Positions 1-7,866 of a stretch of DNA of 64,000 nucleotides are shown one piece after another. A model generated the notes under the pieces. It saw only the letters and a list, made by a program, of their open reading frames with translations, did no database searches and was not told the DNA's origin. Position 1 is the first letter of the stretch, and each line of letters opens with the position of its first letter. The position numbers were made by a program, and so were the translations under genes. The stretch comes from Gammaproteobacteria bacterium. GTDB lineage: Bacteria > Pseudomonadota > Gammaproteobacteria > Steroidobacterales > Steroidobacteraceae. The stretch covers positions 1 through 64,000 of the forward strand of contig JANXYK010000009.1 of the NCBI GenBank assembly GCA_025350055.1. The letters are read 5' to 3'.

Positions 1-147
1 TCGATCTTCCCAGCGCTGCCTGGCATGGCGGGCTGCAACCAAACTTGCGCACAGTCGCTCAAAGCGCGCGCGGGCCCGAAAGCGCAGCACGCCGAGGGCA
101 TAGTCGGCGGCCAATCGATCGAGCAGCTCGGGGCGATCGTAGTTCAT
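1..147 (-). CDS. Anti-sigma factor, RskA/ChrR-like N-terminus (partial)
   Basis: Only the first 49 codons lie in the window; the gene runs off the left edge. The N-terminus (MNYDRPELLDRL, then AADYALGVLRFRARARFERL) matches the short helical sigma-binding segment of RskA-type anti-sigma-K factors, in which a LAxxYxLGxL..RARxRFE pattern is typical. Its ATG overlaps the sigma-factor stop as ATGA, so the two are translationally coupled. By family knowledge, the missing part should hold a membrane segment and a periplasmic sensor domain. The role, holding the sigma factor inactive at the inner membrane, is inferred from the pairing. Confidence 0.8.
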   Translation of the reverse strand, partial: MNYDRPELLDRLAADYALGVLRFRARARFERLCASLVAARHARQRWEDR

Positions 148-695
148 GATTCCATGCACGCCTTGAGGCTTTGCAGGCCGCGACGCACCCAGCTTTTCAC
201 CGATCCCAACGGCTGGCCGATCGCGAGCGCGATCTTGTCCTGTGTCAATCCCTGCTGGTAGGCAAGCGTCAGGCATTGACGTGGCGCCGCGGCCAAGGAG
301 TCCAGGCAACGACGCAGTGCCGCCGCCGCCGCGCCAAATTCGCTGCGCTCGGCGGGGCCTTCAACCTGCAGCTGTTCGGCACCCGCCATCTCGGCCGTAT
401 CGAGCAGCACGGTCGGGCGCTGCGCCCGCTGCACGTCAATCGCTCGATTGCGCGCGATGGCCATCATCCACGACAGCGCGCGTCCTTTGATCTGATCGTA
501 CTGCGCCGCCTGCTGCCAGATGCGTATGAATGCGTCCTGCAGGGCGTCCTCGGCAGCGGCGCGCGAGCCCAGGATGCGCATCAGGACGCCCAGCATTTGT
601 GGTGCGACACGCGTGTAGAGCGACTGCAGCGCCGCCCGGTCGTGCTGAGCACAACGTTGGAGCATCTCGTCGAGATCGGTGTTGTCCAGGGCCAT
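144..695 (-). CDS. ECF RNA polymerase sigma factor, SigK-like
   Basis: A 183-residue group 4 sigma factor. Region 2 covers about residues 22-90 (RAALQSLYTRVAPQMLGVL, AEDALQDAFIRIWQQA, ALSWMMAIARNRAIDVQR) and region 4 about 125-178, ending in a helix-turn-helix (LTQDKIALAIGQPLGSVKSW). Coupled by ATGA to an RskA-like anti-sigma gene, so it belongs to the SigK/RskA type. A GTG start at 710 is also open, but the likely promoter (713-740) would start transcription near 706, downstream of it, so I prefer the ATG at 695. The divergent DUF4331 operon is its likely target because both promoters share one motif. Confidence 0.93.
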   Translation of the reverse strand: MALDNTDLDEMLQRCAQHDRAALQSLYTRVAPQMLGVLMRILGSRAAAEDALQDAFIRIWQQAAQYDQIKGRALSWMMAIARNRAIDVQRAQRPTVLLDTAEMAGAEQLQVEGPAERSEFGAAAAALRRCLDSLAAAPRQCLTLAYQQGLTQDKIALAIGQPLGSVKSWVRRGLQSLKACMES

Positions 696-712
696 GCTGT
701 ACTCACGCACTC

Positions 713-740
713 TATACGGCGGGCCGCCCCGCTTGGACGC
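713..740 (-). promoter_or_regulatory. Candidate ECF promoter of the sigma/anti-sigma operon
   Basis: Reading the minus strand, GCGTCC (735-740) is followed by 16 bases and CGTATA (713-718). The same arrangement, GCATCC-N16-CGTATA, sits in front of the divergent DUF4331 gene. Two such matches with equal spacing in one 270-base intergenic region suggest autoregulation by the ECF sigma factor. The CATCC-like -35 resembles what I recall for SigK promoters. Not experimentally supported here. Confidence 0.55.
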
Positions 741-824
741 TTGGGTTTGCCCCGCTCGGAGGATATAGCGGAGAGGTCAGGAAGTCCGCTTTTTCGGCGG
801 CAGCGATGAATTTATCCCGTTGCT

Positions 825-852
825 GCATCCGTCTGGCCACGGCACTCGTATA
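825..852 (+). promoter_or_regulatory. Candidate ECF promoter of the DUF4331 operon
   Basis: GCATCC at 825-830, a 16-base spacer, then CGTATA at 847-852. This copies the spacing and nearly the sequence of the motif upstream of the sigma gene on the other strand. Transcription would start near 859 and give a leader of about 125 nt before the ATG at 984. Confidence 0.55.
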
Positions 853-983
853 TGCGCGCCCTCGCTCACCCTAAGCGCTCGCTCGACGAATAGTCGTGGG
901 CGTGCATCCAGAAGCTTAGTCCCTTCGTTCTTATGTCGTAAGTCTCTCGTATCCCGTTTCACCTGACACAAGGAAACTCCTCT

Positions 984-2534
984 ATGAAATTCTCCATACC
1001 GCCATGGGCAGTCATGGCCGGCATCACCGCGCTGACGGCGGCCGGCGGCGTCCAGGCTTCCAGCCACCGTGAAGCGCCGTTCATCACGCAGCATCCCAAG
1101 GTCGATGCCAGTGACTTCTATATGTTCCGCAGCTACGAGCCCGGCCGCGCAGGGTATGTCACGCTGATCGCCAACTACCAGCCGTTGCAGGATGCCTATG
1201 GCGGCCCGAACTACTTCTTCATGGACCCCAAGGCGCTCTACGAGATTCACGTCGACAACAACGGCGACGGCGTCGAAGACCTGACCTTCCAGTTCCGCTT
1301 CCAGGACAAGACCAACGGACTGGCGGTCAGCGCTGGCGGGAAGTCCATTCCCGTGCCCTTGACCAACATCGGCCCGGTCACAGCCGGCGATATGAGCGCG
1401 CAAAATGTCGTCGAGAGCTACACGCTGACCCTAGTCAAGGGCGACCGACGCCACGGCATGGCGCAACCGATTATCGATGCGGGCAGCGGCAGTACCACCT
1501 TTGCCAAACCACTGGACAACATCGGTGCCAAATCCATACCCAACTATGCAAGCTACGCCAACAGCTTCATCCACAACATCACGATTCCCGGATGCAACAC
1601 GCCGGGCAAGGTGTTCGTGGGTCAGCGCATGGACGGCTTTGTCGTCAACCTGGGCGAGACCTTCGATCTGGTCAATATCAAATATCCGGTCGAGGAGCTG
1701 GCACCCGCCGGCGTCAATGCCCGCAATAGCGAGCCCAACACGCTGGCGGACAAAAACGTCACCTCGCTGGCGCTCGAGATTCCGATTGCCTGTCTGACTT
1801 CCGGGTCAGATCCGGTCATCGGCGCCTGGACGACCGCCAGTCTGCGCCAGGCCCGCGTGATCAACTCGACGCCGGAGAGTGAGCACAGCGTGGCCAGCGT
1901 CGGTGCGAAAGCCAATCCGGCCGATGCACTGGTTGCCGGCGGCGCGTGGGTGCAGGTGTCGCGCCTGGGTGCGCCGTTGGTCAACGAAGTGGTGATTGGT
2001 CTGCCGGACAAGGATCGTTTCAACGGCTCCAGCCCGAAGAACGATGCGCAATTTGCCGACTACGTGACCAATCCTTCGTTGCCAGTTCTGCTGCAGGCGC
2101 TGTTTGGTGGCGCAGGTGTACGCGCACCCAATGTCTACCCGCGCGCGGACCTGGTCTCGGTGTTCCTGACCGGCGTTGCCGGTCTGAACCAGCCGCAGAA
2201 GGTCGCTCCGGCCGAAATGCTGCGACTGAATACGACCACGCCTGTGACGCCGGTGGCCTCGCAATTGGATCTGGGCGTCATCGCTGGCGATGTCGCTGGT
2301 TTCCCCAACGGCCGCCGGCCAATCGATGATGTCGTCGACATCGCACTGCGCGCCGCGATGGGCGTGCTGCTCGCGCCCTTTGACGGCAGCGCCAAGGATC
2401 CGGATCCGGCCTCGGACGCTTCGCGGCAGCTGCACTACACCGACGGTGCCGAACCGAACCCGGCCAACTACCTGACGGTCTTTCCGTACCTCACCACGCC
2501 GCTGGCCGGTTCGCCCAACGGCGCCACACCCTGA
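984..2534 (+). CDS. DUF4331 domain-containing exported protein
   Basis: 516 residues with a signal peptide of about 25 residues (MKFSIPPWAVMAGITALTAA, cleavage near VQA-SSH). The mature start SSHREAPFITQHPKVDASDFY and the segment YEIHVDNNGDGVEDLTFQF are hallmarks of DUF4331, a family of secreted or periplasmic proteins of unknown biochemical role. The NNGDG stretch could bind a divalent cation, which is a guess. An RBS (AAGGAAA) lies about 10 bases before the ATG. First gene of a four-gene set with a lipoprotein, a TPR protein and a HupE-like protein, probably driven by the divergent ECF sigma factor. Confidence 0.9.
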   Translation: MKFSIPPWAVMAGITALTAAGGVQASSHREAPFITQHPKVDASDFYMFRSYEPGRAGYVTLIANYQPLQDAYGGPNYFFMDPKALYEIHVDNNGDGVEDLTFQFRFQDKTNGLAVSAGGKSIPVPLTNIGPVTAGDMSAQNVVESYTLTLVKGDRRHGMAQPIIDAGSGSTTFAKPLDNIGAKSIPNYASYANSFIHNITIPGCNTPGKVFVGQRMDGFVVNLGETFDLVNIKYPVEELAPAGVNARNSEPNTLADKNVTSLALEIPIACLTSGSDPVIGAWTTASLRQARVINSTPESEHSVASVGAKANPADALVAGGAWVQVSRLGAPLVNEVVIGLPDKDRFNGSSPKNDAQFADYVTNPSLPVLLQALFGGAGVRAPNVYPRADLVSVFLTGVAGLNQPQKVAPAEMLRLNTTTPVTPVASQLDLGVIAGDVAGFPNGRRPIDDVVDIALRAAMGVLLAPFDGSAKDPDPASDASRQLHYTDGAEPNPANYLTVFPYLTTPLAGSPNGATP

Positions 2535-2548
2535 AGGAGCACCAAGTC

Positions 2549-2800
2549 ATGAATATCAAGACACTGTTGGGCGGCGCCGGACTGGCGGCGCTGGCCCTGG
2601 TGCTGCCGGCCTGTGGGGGCAGTGATGCCCCCAAGCCTGTGGCGCAGGCGCCAACGCAGATCAGCAACGAGACGGCGGTTGGCATTCTGGCGATGGCAAA
2701 AGTTGCCTCAGATGCCAGCGATCCCTTGATCGTTGGCATCGAGGCGATCGCGCCAGCCGATCTCAACGACGAAACCTCCGATCCGATTCCGGTGGGTTAA
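2549..2800 (+). CDS. Small putative lipoprotein in the DUF4331 operon
   Basis: 83 residues. The N-terminus MNIKTLLGGAGLAALALVLP followed by ACGGSD is a lipoprotein signal with the lipobox LPAC (Cys near residue 22), so the mature protein of about 60 residues should be membrane-anchored. The rest is acidic and alanine-rich with no recognised domain. It starts 14 bases after the DUF4331 stop, behind an AAGGAGCACC ribosome site, and ends 2 bases before the next gene's start, so the genes are co-transcribed. Function unknown. Confidence 0.75.
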   Translation: MNIKTLLGGAGLAALALVLPACGGSDAPKPVAQAPTQISNETAVGILAMAKVASDASDPLIVGIEAIAPADLNDETSDPIPVG

Positions 2801-2802
2801 TC

Positions 2803-3960
2803 GTGGACCATCCAGTCAGGAGCTGGTGCGGTCTGATGGTCGTCGCCGTAGCCGGGGTGTTCAGCACCCCGGCTACGGCCCGGCCGTACGTCCCCACGAG
2901 CGACACACAGGTGCTGGCTGATCTGCCCGCCGGCGCCCAGCACGCGGAACTCAGTGCCCGGCGTATCGCACGTGAGCGCATCGACGTGGCGCTGCCCCTG
3001 GCACAGTTCTACATCAACCAGGCCCGTACCACCGGCGACCTGCGCTTCCTCGGCTACGCCGAAGCGGTGCTGGTGTCCTGGATCGGATCCTCACAACCCG
3101 ATCCCACAGCCTTGGTGCTGCAAGCAACGATTCAGCAGAGTCGGCATGAATTTGACCGATCGCTGGTCACTTTGGACCGCTCCATCGCGGCGCGCGCCTA
3201 CAACCCGCAGGCCTGGTTGACGCGCGCCACAGTGCTGCGTGTACTCGGCCGCTACGCCGAGGCAGCGCAGTCCTGCGAACAGCTGGCCCGCTACGCCGAT
3301 TCCGCCTACGGGGTGATCTGCACGCAAAGCGTGCTCGCCTTGCACGGCAACCTGCCCTCGGCCTACGACACGCTGCAGCGCCTGTCGACGACAGAGATGA
3401 TGGCTGAGGAGCGCGCCTGGCGCGCATCCGAGTTGGGTGAGATGGCGGTCAGATTGGGCCAGGACAGTGACGCGGAGCGCTGGTTTCAATTGGGACTGAC
3501 CCTCACTCCGCACGATTTCTATGTGCGCGCCGCCTATGCCGACCTGTTGCTGCGCCTGCATCGGCCCGAGGCAGTAATGACTTTGCTGCACGGCCAGGGA
3601 AGTATTGAGCCCCTGTTACTGAGGATAGCCATCGCTCAGCAGCAATTGCGCGATCCGGGACTCGAGCGCAGCCGTGACCTGCTTGCAGCGTCGTTCGAAG
3701 CCGAAGCCTCGCGCGGCGAATCCATCCATCGTCGCGAACAGGCGCGCTATTTGCTGGAAGTCGAAGCGCACCCGCAGCAGGCTCTGGAGGTCGCGCTGCT
3801 TGACTGGGCGGTGCAGCGCGAGCCCGACGACGCGCTGGTACTGGTCAACGCTGCGCGCGCGGCCGGCAGTCCGGAGCGGGCCCAACCAGTACTCGATTAC
3901 TTGCGCATGCAGGGTCTGCGCGACGCCCGGCTGTACACCCCGAGCACGTCACGATCATGA
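2803..3960 (+). CDS. Exported tetratricopeptide-repeat protein
   Basis: 385 residues with an N-terminal signal sequence (GLMVVAVAGVFSTPATA). It contains several degenerate TPR helix pairs, for example AYNPQAWLTRATVLRVLGRY, EAAQSCEQLARYADSA and a later segment beginning RWFQLGLTLTPHDFY, suggesting a periplasmic scaffold. The GTG at 2803 directly follows the lipoprotein stop; an ATG at 2836 would shorten the signal sequence. The stop overlaps the next start (ATGA at 3957), so it is coupled to the HupE-like protein. The partner is not evident from sequence. Confidence 0.85.
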   Translation: MDHPVRSWCGLMVVAVAGVFSTPATARPYVPTSDTQVLADLPAGAQHAELSARRIARERIDVALPLAQFYINQARTTGDLRFLGYAEAVLVSWIGSSQPDPTALVLQATIQQSRHEFDRSLVTLDRSIAARAYNPQAWLTRATVLRVLGRYAEAAQSCEQLARYADSAYGVICTQSVLALHGNLPSAYDTLQRLSTTEMMAEERAWRASELGEMAVRLGQDSDAERWFQLGLTLTPHDFYVRAAYADLLLRLHRPEAVMTLLHGQGSIEPLLLRIAIAQQQLRDPGLERSRDLLAASFEAEASRGESIHRREQARYLLEVEAHPQQALEVALLDWAVQREPDDALVLVNAARAAGSPERAQPVLDYLRMQGLRDARLYTPSTSRS

Positions 3961-5063
3961 ATCCTTTCCTGCGATCGCTGATCGTCTGGAGCCTAGGCGC
4001 ACTCGGATGTGCCCAGGCGCATGTCGCCAGTAACAGTTTCCTGCAGCTCCAGGTTGAGGGATCCTCTATTACCGGGTCGCTCGAACTGGCGGTACGCGAC
4101 GCAGAACTGGCCGTCGGCCTCGATACCAATCGCGATGGGCGCGTGGACTGGGGCGAGGTGCGCGCGGCCGAGCCCGCCTTGTCGCTCTACCTTCAGCAGC
4201 ATCTGCACCTGGCGACGCACGACGGCGGCTGTGCGCTGACGGCCGGAACACTGCAAATCAACGAACGTGTCGACGGCAACTATATCTGGCAGCCGTTGAC
4301 CGTCCGCTGCCCCGGGATACCGCAGCAACTGAGTATCGACTATCGGCTGCTGGACAATGAGGATCCTTCGCACCGCGGGCTGCTGAGTCTCACCGCCTTC
4401 GGGGCCACACAGACCGCGGTGCTGGGCGGGCAACGGATCACGCAGAGTTTTGACCTCGCCCATCCCTCGGCGTGGTATGCGTTTGTGGATTATCTGCAAG
4501 CCGGCGTCTGGCATATCTGGAGCGGTACCGATCATTTGCTGTTTCTGCTCTCACTGCTTCTGCCCGCGGTACTTGTACGCCGTGAGCGTCGCTGGCAGGC
4601 AGTTCCGCAGGCGCTGCCTGCGTTGATGAATATCCTCAAGGTGGTGACCGCGTTCACGCTGGCCCACTCCATCACGCTGTCGCTGGCGGCCTTCGATCTC
4701 ATCCGTCTACCCGGGCGCCTTACCGAATCGGCGATCGCCGCTTCGATCATCGTTGCGGCGTTGAACAATGTGTTTCCCCTGATCACGGACGCTCGCTGGC
4801 GGGTCGCTTTTGCCTTTGGCTTGCTGCACGGCTTTGGATTTGCATCCGTGCTGGCCGACATGGGCTTGCCGCGGGGCGCGCGTCTCGTGTCACTGGTCGG
4901 CTTCAACCTTGGCGTCGAGGCCGGGCAGTTGGCAGTCGTGCTGGCCGTGATGCCAGTGGCTTACTGGCTGCGCCATACGACTCTCTATCGTCGGGGCATC
5001 ATGCCCTGGGGATCGACCGGGATCGCAGCGCTGGCGCTGGTCTGGTTGGTGCAGCGCCTGTAA
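3957..5063 (+). CDS. HupE/UreJ-family membrane protein
   Basis: 368 residues. A signal peptide is followed by a periplasmic domain of about 150 residues carrying an EF-hand-like loop (DTNRDGRVDWGE, near residues 53-64). The C-terminal half has about six hydrophobic helices and the HupE/UreJ_2 hallmarks HIWSGTDHLLFLLSLLLP, FTLAHSITLSLA and GLLHGFGFASVL. HupE/UreJ relatives are linked to nickel or cobalt handling, but this long two-domain form is uncharacterised and its His-rich helices only suggest metal transport. Coupled to the TPR gene by ATGA overlap and last in the operon. Confidence 0.85.
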   Translation: MNPFLRSLIVWSLGALGCAQAHVASNSFLQLQVEGSSITGSLELAVRDAELAVGLDTNRDGRVDWGEVRAAEPALSLYLQQHLHLATHDGGCALTAGTLQINERVDGNYIWQPLTVRCPGIPQQLSIDYRLLDNEDPSHRGLLSLTAFGATQTAVLGGQRITQSFDLAHPSAWYAFVDYLQAGVWHIWSGTDHLLFLLSLLLPAVLVRRERRWQAVPQALPALMNILKVVTAFTLAHSITLSLAAFDLIRLPGRLTESAIAASIIVAALNNVFPLITDARWRVAFAFGLLHGFGFASVLADMGLPRGARLVSLVGFNLGVEAGQLAVVLAVMPVAYWLRHTTLYRRGIMPWGSTGIAALALVWLVQRL

Positions 5064-5147
5064 CCAATACCGGGATCTGGCGAACTAGAGGTCAGACCCC
5101 ACGGCATTGACGGCGTGCCTGCAGACTGGCATTCCCTGGTGAGACCG

Positions 5148-5849
5148 ATGAAATACCTGCTTACCTTGATTGGCATAGTCATGTCAGTTGCGCTCGCTCA
5201 CGCCGAACCACGTCCTGTCGTTCTGGAGCTATACACATCAGAGGGCTGCAGCTCTTGTCCTCCTGCTGAGCAATACCTTGGCGAGCTGGCGAAACGCTCC
5301 GACGTACTCGCGCTCGCGTTCCATGTTGACTACTGGGACGACGGCGGCTGGCGCGATCGCTTCAGTTCGCCAGCAGCGACGCTCCGGCAGCGCCGCTATG
5401 GTGAGACACTTGCCTTGGCATCCGTGTACACGCCGCAGGTCATCGTCGAGGGCACTCAATCGTACGTGGGTAGCAGCCGCAGCGATATTGAGCCGGCGTT
5501 ACGCAGGGGTGTACGCGATGCAACCCCCATTGCGCTTACCGTCACCGGCAGTCTCGTCAGAGTGAGTGTCGGCGCGGCGAGGCCGGGCACTGCAACCAAC
5601 GAGGTCGTGCTGGTTGCCTACCTGCGTACTGCATCCACGGCCGTGGGCCGCGGCGAGAACGCAGGTCGCACCATTCAGGAATCCAATGTTGTCCGCGGTC
5701 TCAAGAGTCTTGGAGTGTGGCGTGGAGCGCCCCAAACGTGGGACATCGACGTACGCACCCTGCCACAGGATGCCACCGATGTGGCCGTACTCATCCAGCG
5801 CTCGCCGCAGGGGCAAGTTTTGGGAGCAGCACATACGGCGCTTCGTTGA
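5148..5849 (+). CDS. DUF1223 family protein, thioredoxin-like fold
   Basis: 233 residues with a cleavable signal (MKYLLTLIGIVMSVALAHA). The mature start VVLELYTSEGCSSCPPAEQY is the DUF1223 signature, with a CxxC pair (CSSC) where thioredoxins carry their redox cysteines; HVDYWDDGGWRDRFS and VYTPQVIVEG are further family motifs. Probably a periplasmic redox protein; substrate unknown. The upstream in-frame start at 5115 is rejected because it would put 11 residues before the signal peptide. It lies 84 bases after the HupE-like gene and may be read with that operon; no ECF-type motif was seen in the gap. Confidence 0.87.
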   Translation: MKYLLTLIGIVMSVALAHAEPRPVVLELYTSEGCSSCPPAEQYLGELAKRSDVLALAFHVDYWDDGGWRDRFSSPAATLRQRRYGETLALASVYTPQVIVEGTQSYVGSSRSDIEPALRRGVRDATPIALTVTGSLVRVSVGAARPGTATNEVVLVAYLRTASTAVGRGENAGRTIQESNVVRGLKSLGVWRGAPQTWDIDVRTLPQDATDVAVLIQRSPQGQVLGAAHTALR

Positions 5850-6150
5850 GCCCCGCTCCCGTACTTCCATTGAATACCGCTTTGCAGTTCCCATAGACTC
5901 CATCCTCTCTCATGTTGGAGTCTCCGGGAAAGCCGGGGCGGTTCACGCGCCCGGACACTAACGGATGGCGATTTTGCGTGTCTGGGAATGAACACGCGCA
6001 TCTTGTGGTCCCCGGCCGCAAGTAGGCCGACATTCCGGAACGTCGGCGAAAGTCTTGGAACAAGAAATGGTAGTAGAACGGCAGGGGATGGGACCTGCGC
6101 TCGAATTGGCGTCGTTCACTTTAACTCGGTCGTCTTGGATCGCCAAAGGA
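5850..6150. other. Non-coding stretch before tRNA-Ala
   Basis: About 300 bases with no convincing ORF. It holds a 7-bp stem (GACTCCA/TGGAGTC, about 5896-5923) that could end the DUF1223 transcript, though no T-run follows, and a 22-base near-perfect palindrome at 6026-6047. I see no tRNA, transposon end or promoter I would defend. Confidence 0.4.
6026..6047. repeat. 22-bp near-perfect palindrome
   Basis: GCCGAC and GTCGGC flank the self-complementary core TTCCGGAA; only one base pair of the 11 is mismatched. It could be a protein-binding site or a stable hairpin. There is no adjacent gene whose regulation it clearly serves. Confidence 0.5.
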
Positions 6151-6226
<76 letters not shown>

Positions 6227-6354
6227 ACACAAGGCGCGCGATTCTAGAGTACCCGCCGCCCCGCAGCAAATGGATGATTCTGGGGCCGTGATCCGGGCAC
6301 CCGGTTGGTGCGGAAGGGCCCTGTTTCTCGCCCCGCGTGACCGGGACTATGGGA

Positions 6355-7230
6355 TCAGTTCGCGCCCAGAAACAGCTTCGCGAGCACCACCACGGCCACC
6401 AGAAAAGCCACTATCAGGCCCGCGGAACCCATCCGTGTGCGCCACGCAAGCTTGCGCAGGTCGCCGGCAGCGATCAGGAACGGGCGTTTGTCCTGGGGGC
6501 GCATCATCACATTGAGGTTGGGTGCAGCGGCCTTGGGTGGCTGCTCTGCGATCTGGCGGCGGGCGGCGGCGCGCGCCACTTCCCACTCGGACTGGCTCAA
6601 CACGCCGTCGTGGTTGGTGTCGAAGCGCTGTAGCAGCGCGGGTTGATCCTGTTTCCATTGCGCCAGCATCTGCGCCACCTCGCCTTCGAAATCTTCCGTG
6701 GCGATGCCGCCCACGGTACGGAAATCGCCGATCACGTTGACGAGTTCGGTCTCGACGATGCGATGTTCGGTGTAGCGGTAGTCGCGGCTGCCGAACAGGT
6801 CGGTGCGTCCGGCGGCGAAGCCGCCCGTGGGCCAGGGCTCGGCGCCGTACCAGACCGTGGTCTCATCCGGCCGTACATCGGCGCCCTGCGGGTTCACGAG
6901 GCAACTGCCGGTCTCATCCTCGATCAGGAACACCTGCGTGCTGGTGCCTCGATCGATGGTTTCCCAGCGATTGCGATTGCTCATCACGCTGCGCTCGATG
7001 CGGTACAGCCACCACACGCAGGTCCGACCGGTGAGCGGCGAATTGTTGACTGTGTCGGCCGGCATGCGCGCGCGGCCGCCAAGCTCCACGTAGCCTTGCG
7101 CCGCTGAGCGGATGCGCGATCGGGGCGTATCGTCGATCAGCCGCGCCAGGCGCCAGTTGCGGAAGCCGAAGTAGAAGCACAGTGGCGCGGCCAGCGCGAG
7201 CGCCACCTTCCAGGTGTTTGGATCGCTCAC
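6355..7230 (-). CDS. GIDE-domain membrane protein with an EF-hand
   Basis: 291 residues. An N-terminal membrane helix (WKVALALAAPLCFYFGF) is followed by a GIDE-like domain (about 30-190: GYVELGGRARMPADTVNNSP, then LTGRTCVWWLYRIER, FLIEDETGSCLVNPQGADV), named after the mitochondrial MULAN/GIDE ligase but without a RING finger here. An EF-hand follows (DTNHDGVLSQSE, near 206-217), then a C-terminal membrane helix (GLIVAFLVAVVVLAKLFLG). It lies just downstream of lemA on the same strand (18 bases), a pairing common in proteobacteria. Function unknown; probably an envelope protein that can bind calcium. Confidence 0.82.
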   Translation of the reverse strand: MSDPNTWKVALALAAPLCFYFGFRNWRLARLIDDTPRSRIRSAAQGYVELGGRARMPADTVNNSPLTGRTCVWWLYRIERSVMSNRNRWETIDRGTSTQVFLIEDETGSCLVNPQGADVRPDETTVWYGAEPWPTGGFAAGRTDLFGSRDYRYTEHRIVETELVNVIGDFRTVGGIATEDFEGEVAQMLAQWKQDQPALLQRFDTNHDGVLSQSEWEVARAAARRQIAEQPPKAAAPNLNVMMRPQDKRPFLIAAGDLRKLAWRTRMGSAGLIVAFLVAVVVLAKLFLGAN

Positions 7231-7248
7231 AGTGTGGGTCGACTCGCC

Positions 7249-7851
7249 TCAGCGCTTGAACTGCGCACCGACATCGACATCGGTCTTTTCCTCGGCCTGA
7301 AACTCGAGCGGCGCCTTGGCGGTGAAACCGTAGCGGCTGGCGATCAGCAGGTCCGGGAACTGGGCGATGCGCGTGTTGTTGATCTGCACGGCTTCGTTGT
7401 AGAGCTCGCGCCGATCGGCGATGGATTCTTCGAGGCCGCTGATGCGGGCCTGGAGCATCTTGAAGGATTCATCGGCCTTGAGCTGCGGATAGTTCTCCGC
7501 CACCGCGAACAGGCGCGTGACGCCGGCGCGCAGCTGCTGCTCGGCGGCGCCGACTGCGGCCACATCACCACCGCTGCTGGCCTGCGAGACCGCGGCGCGG
7601 GCGCGCATGACCTTCTCCAGCGTCTCCTGCTCGTACTGCATGTACTGCTTGCAGCTGTCGATGAGCTTTGGCAATTCATCGTGGCGCTGCTTGAGCAGCA
7701 CATCGATGTTGGCCCAGGCCTGTTTGACGCGCTCGCGTATCGCCACCAGGCTGTTGTAGATGCCGACCAGATACACGATCGCCACGATGACGAGCGCCAG
7801 AATCACTATCAGTGCAATCATGAGCAGCAGTACTCCCTGCAATTCATCCAA
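7249..7851 (-). CDS. lemA: LemA family protein
   Basis: 200 residues. One N-terminal membrane helix (VLLLMIALIVILALVIVAIV) is followed by the long helical LemA domain, with the motifs YNSLVAIRERVKQAWANIDV, LLKQRHDELPKL, and the family's NYPQLKADESFKMLQ. LemA proteins are anchored helical-bundle proteins of poorly known role, often beside peptidases or GIDE/TPM-domain proteins. The neighbour on one side is the GIDE protein and on the other an M13 metallopeptidase ending 15 bases upstream on the same strand, so the three may form one transcript. Confidence 0.93.
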   Translation of the reverse strand: MDELQGVLLLMIALIVILALVIVAIVYLVGIYNSLVAIRERVKQAWANIDVLLKQRHDELPKLIDSCKQYMQYEQETLEKVMRARAAVSQASSGGDVAAVGAAEQQLRAGVTRLFAVAENYPQLKADESFKMLQARISGLEESIADRRELYNEAVQINNTRIAQFPDLLIASRYGFTAKAPLEFQAEEKTDVDVGAQFKR

Positions 7852-7866
7852 GCCATTCCGTGCACG

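Noticed and set aside
5084-5103. GGTCAGACCCC motif between the HupE-like and DUF1223 genes as an insertion-sequence or REP trace
   Set aside because: No transposase fragment, target duplication or second copy nearby; one short motif is not enough.
5064-5147. A third copy of the GCRTCC-N16-CGTATA motif upstream of the DUF1223 gene
   Set aside because: I looked for it and found neither hexamer at a suitable spacing, so DUF1223 cannot be placed in the sigma regulon on this evidence.
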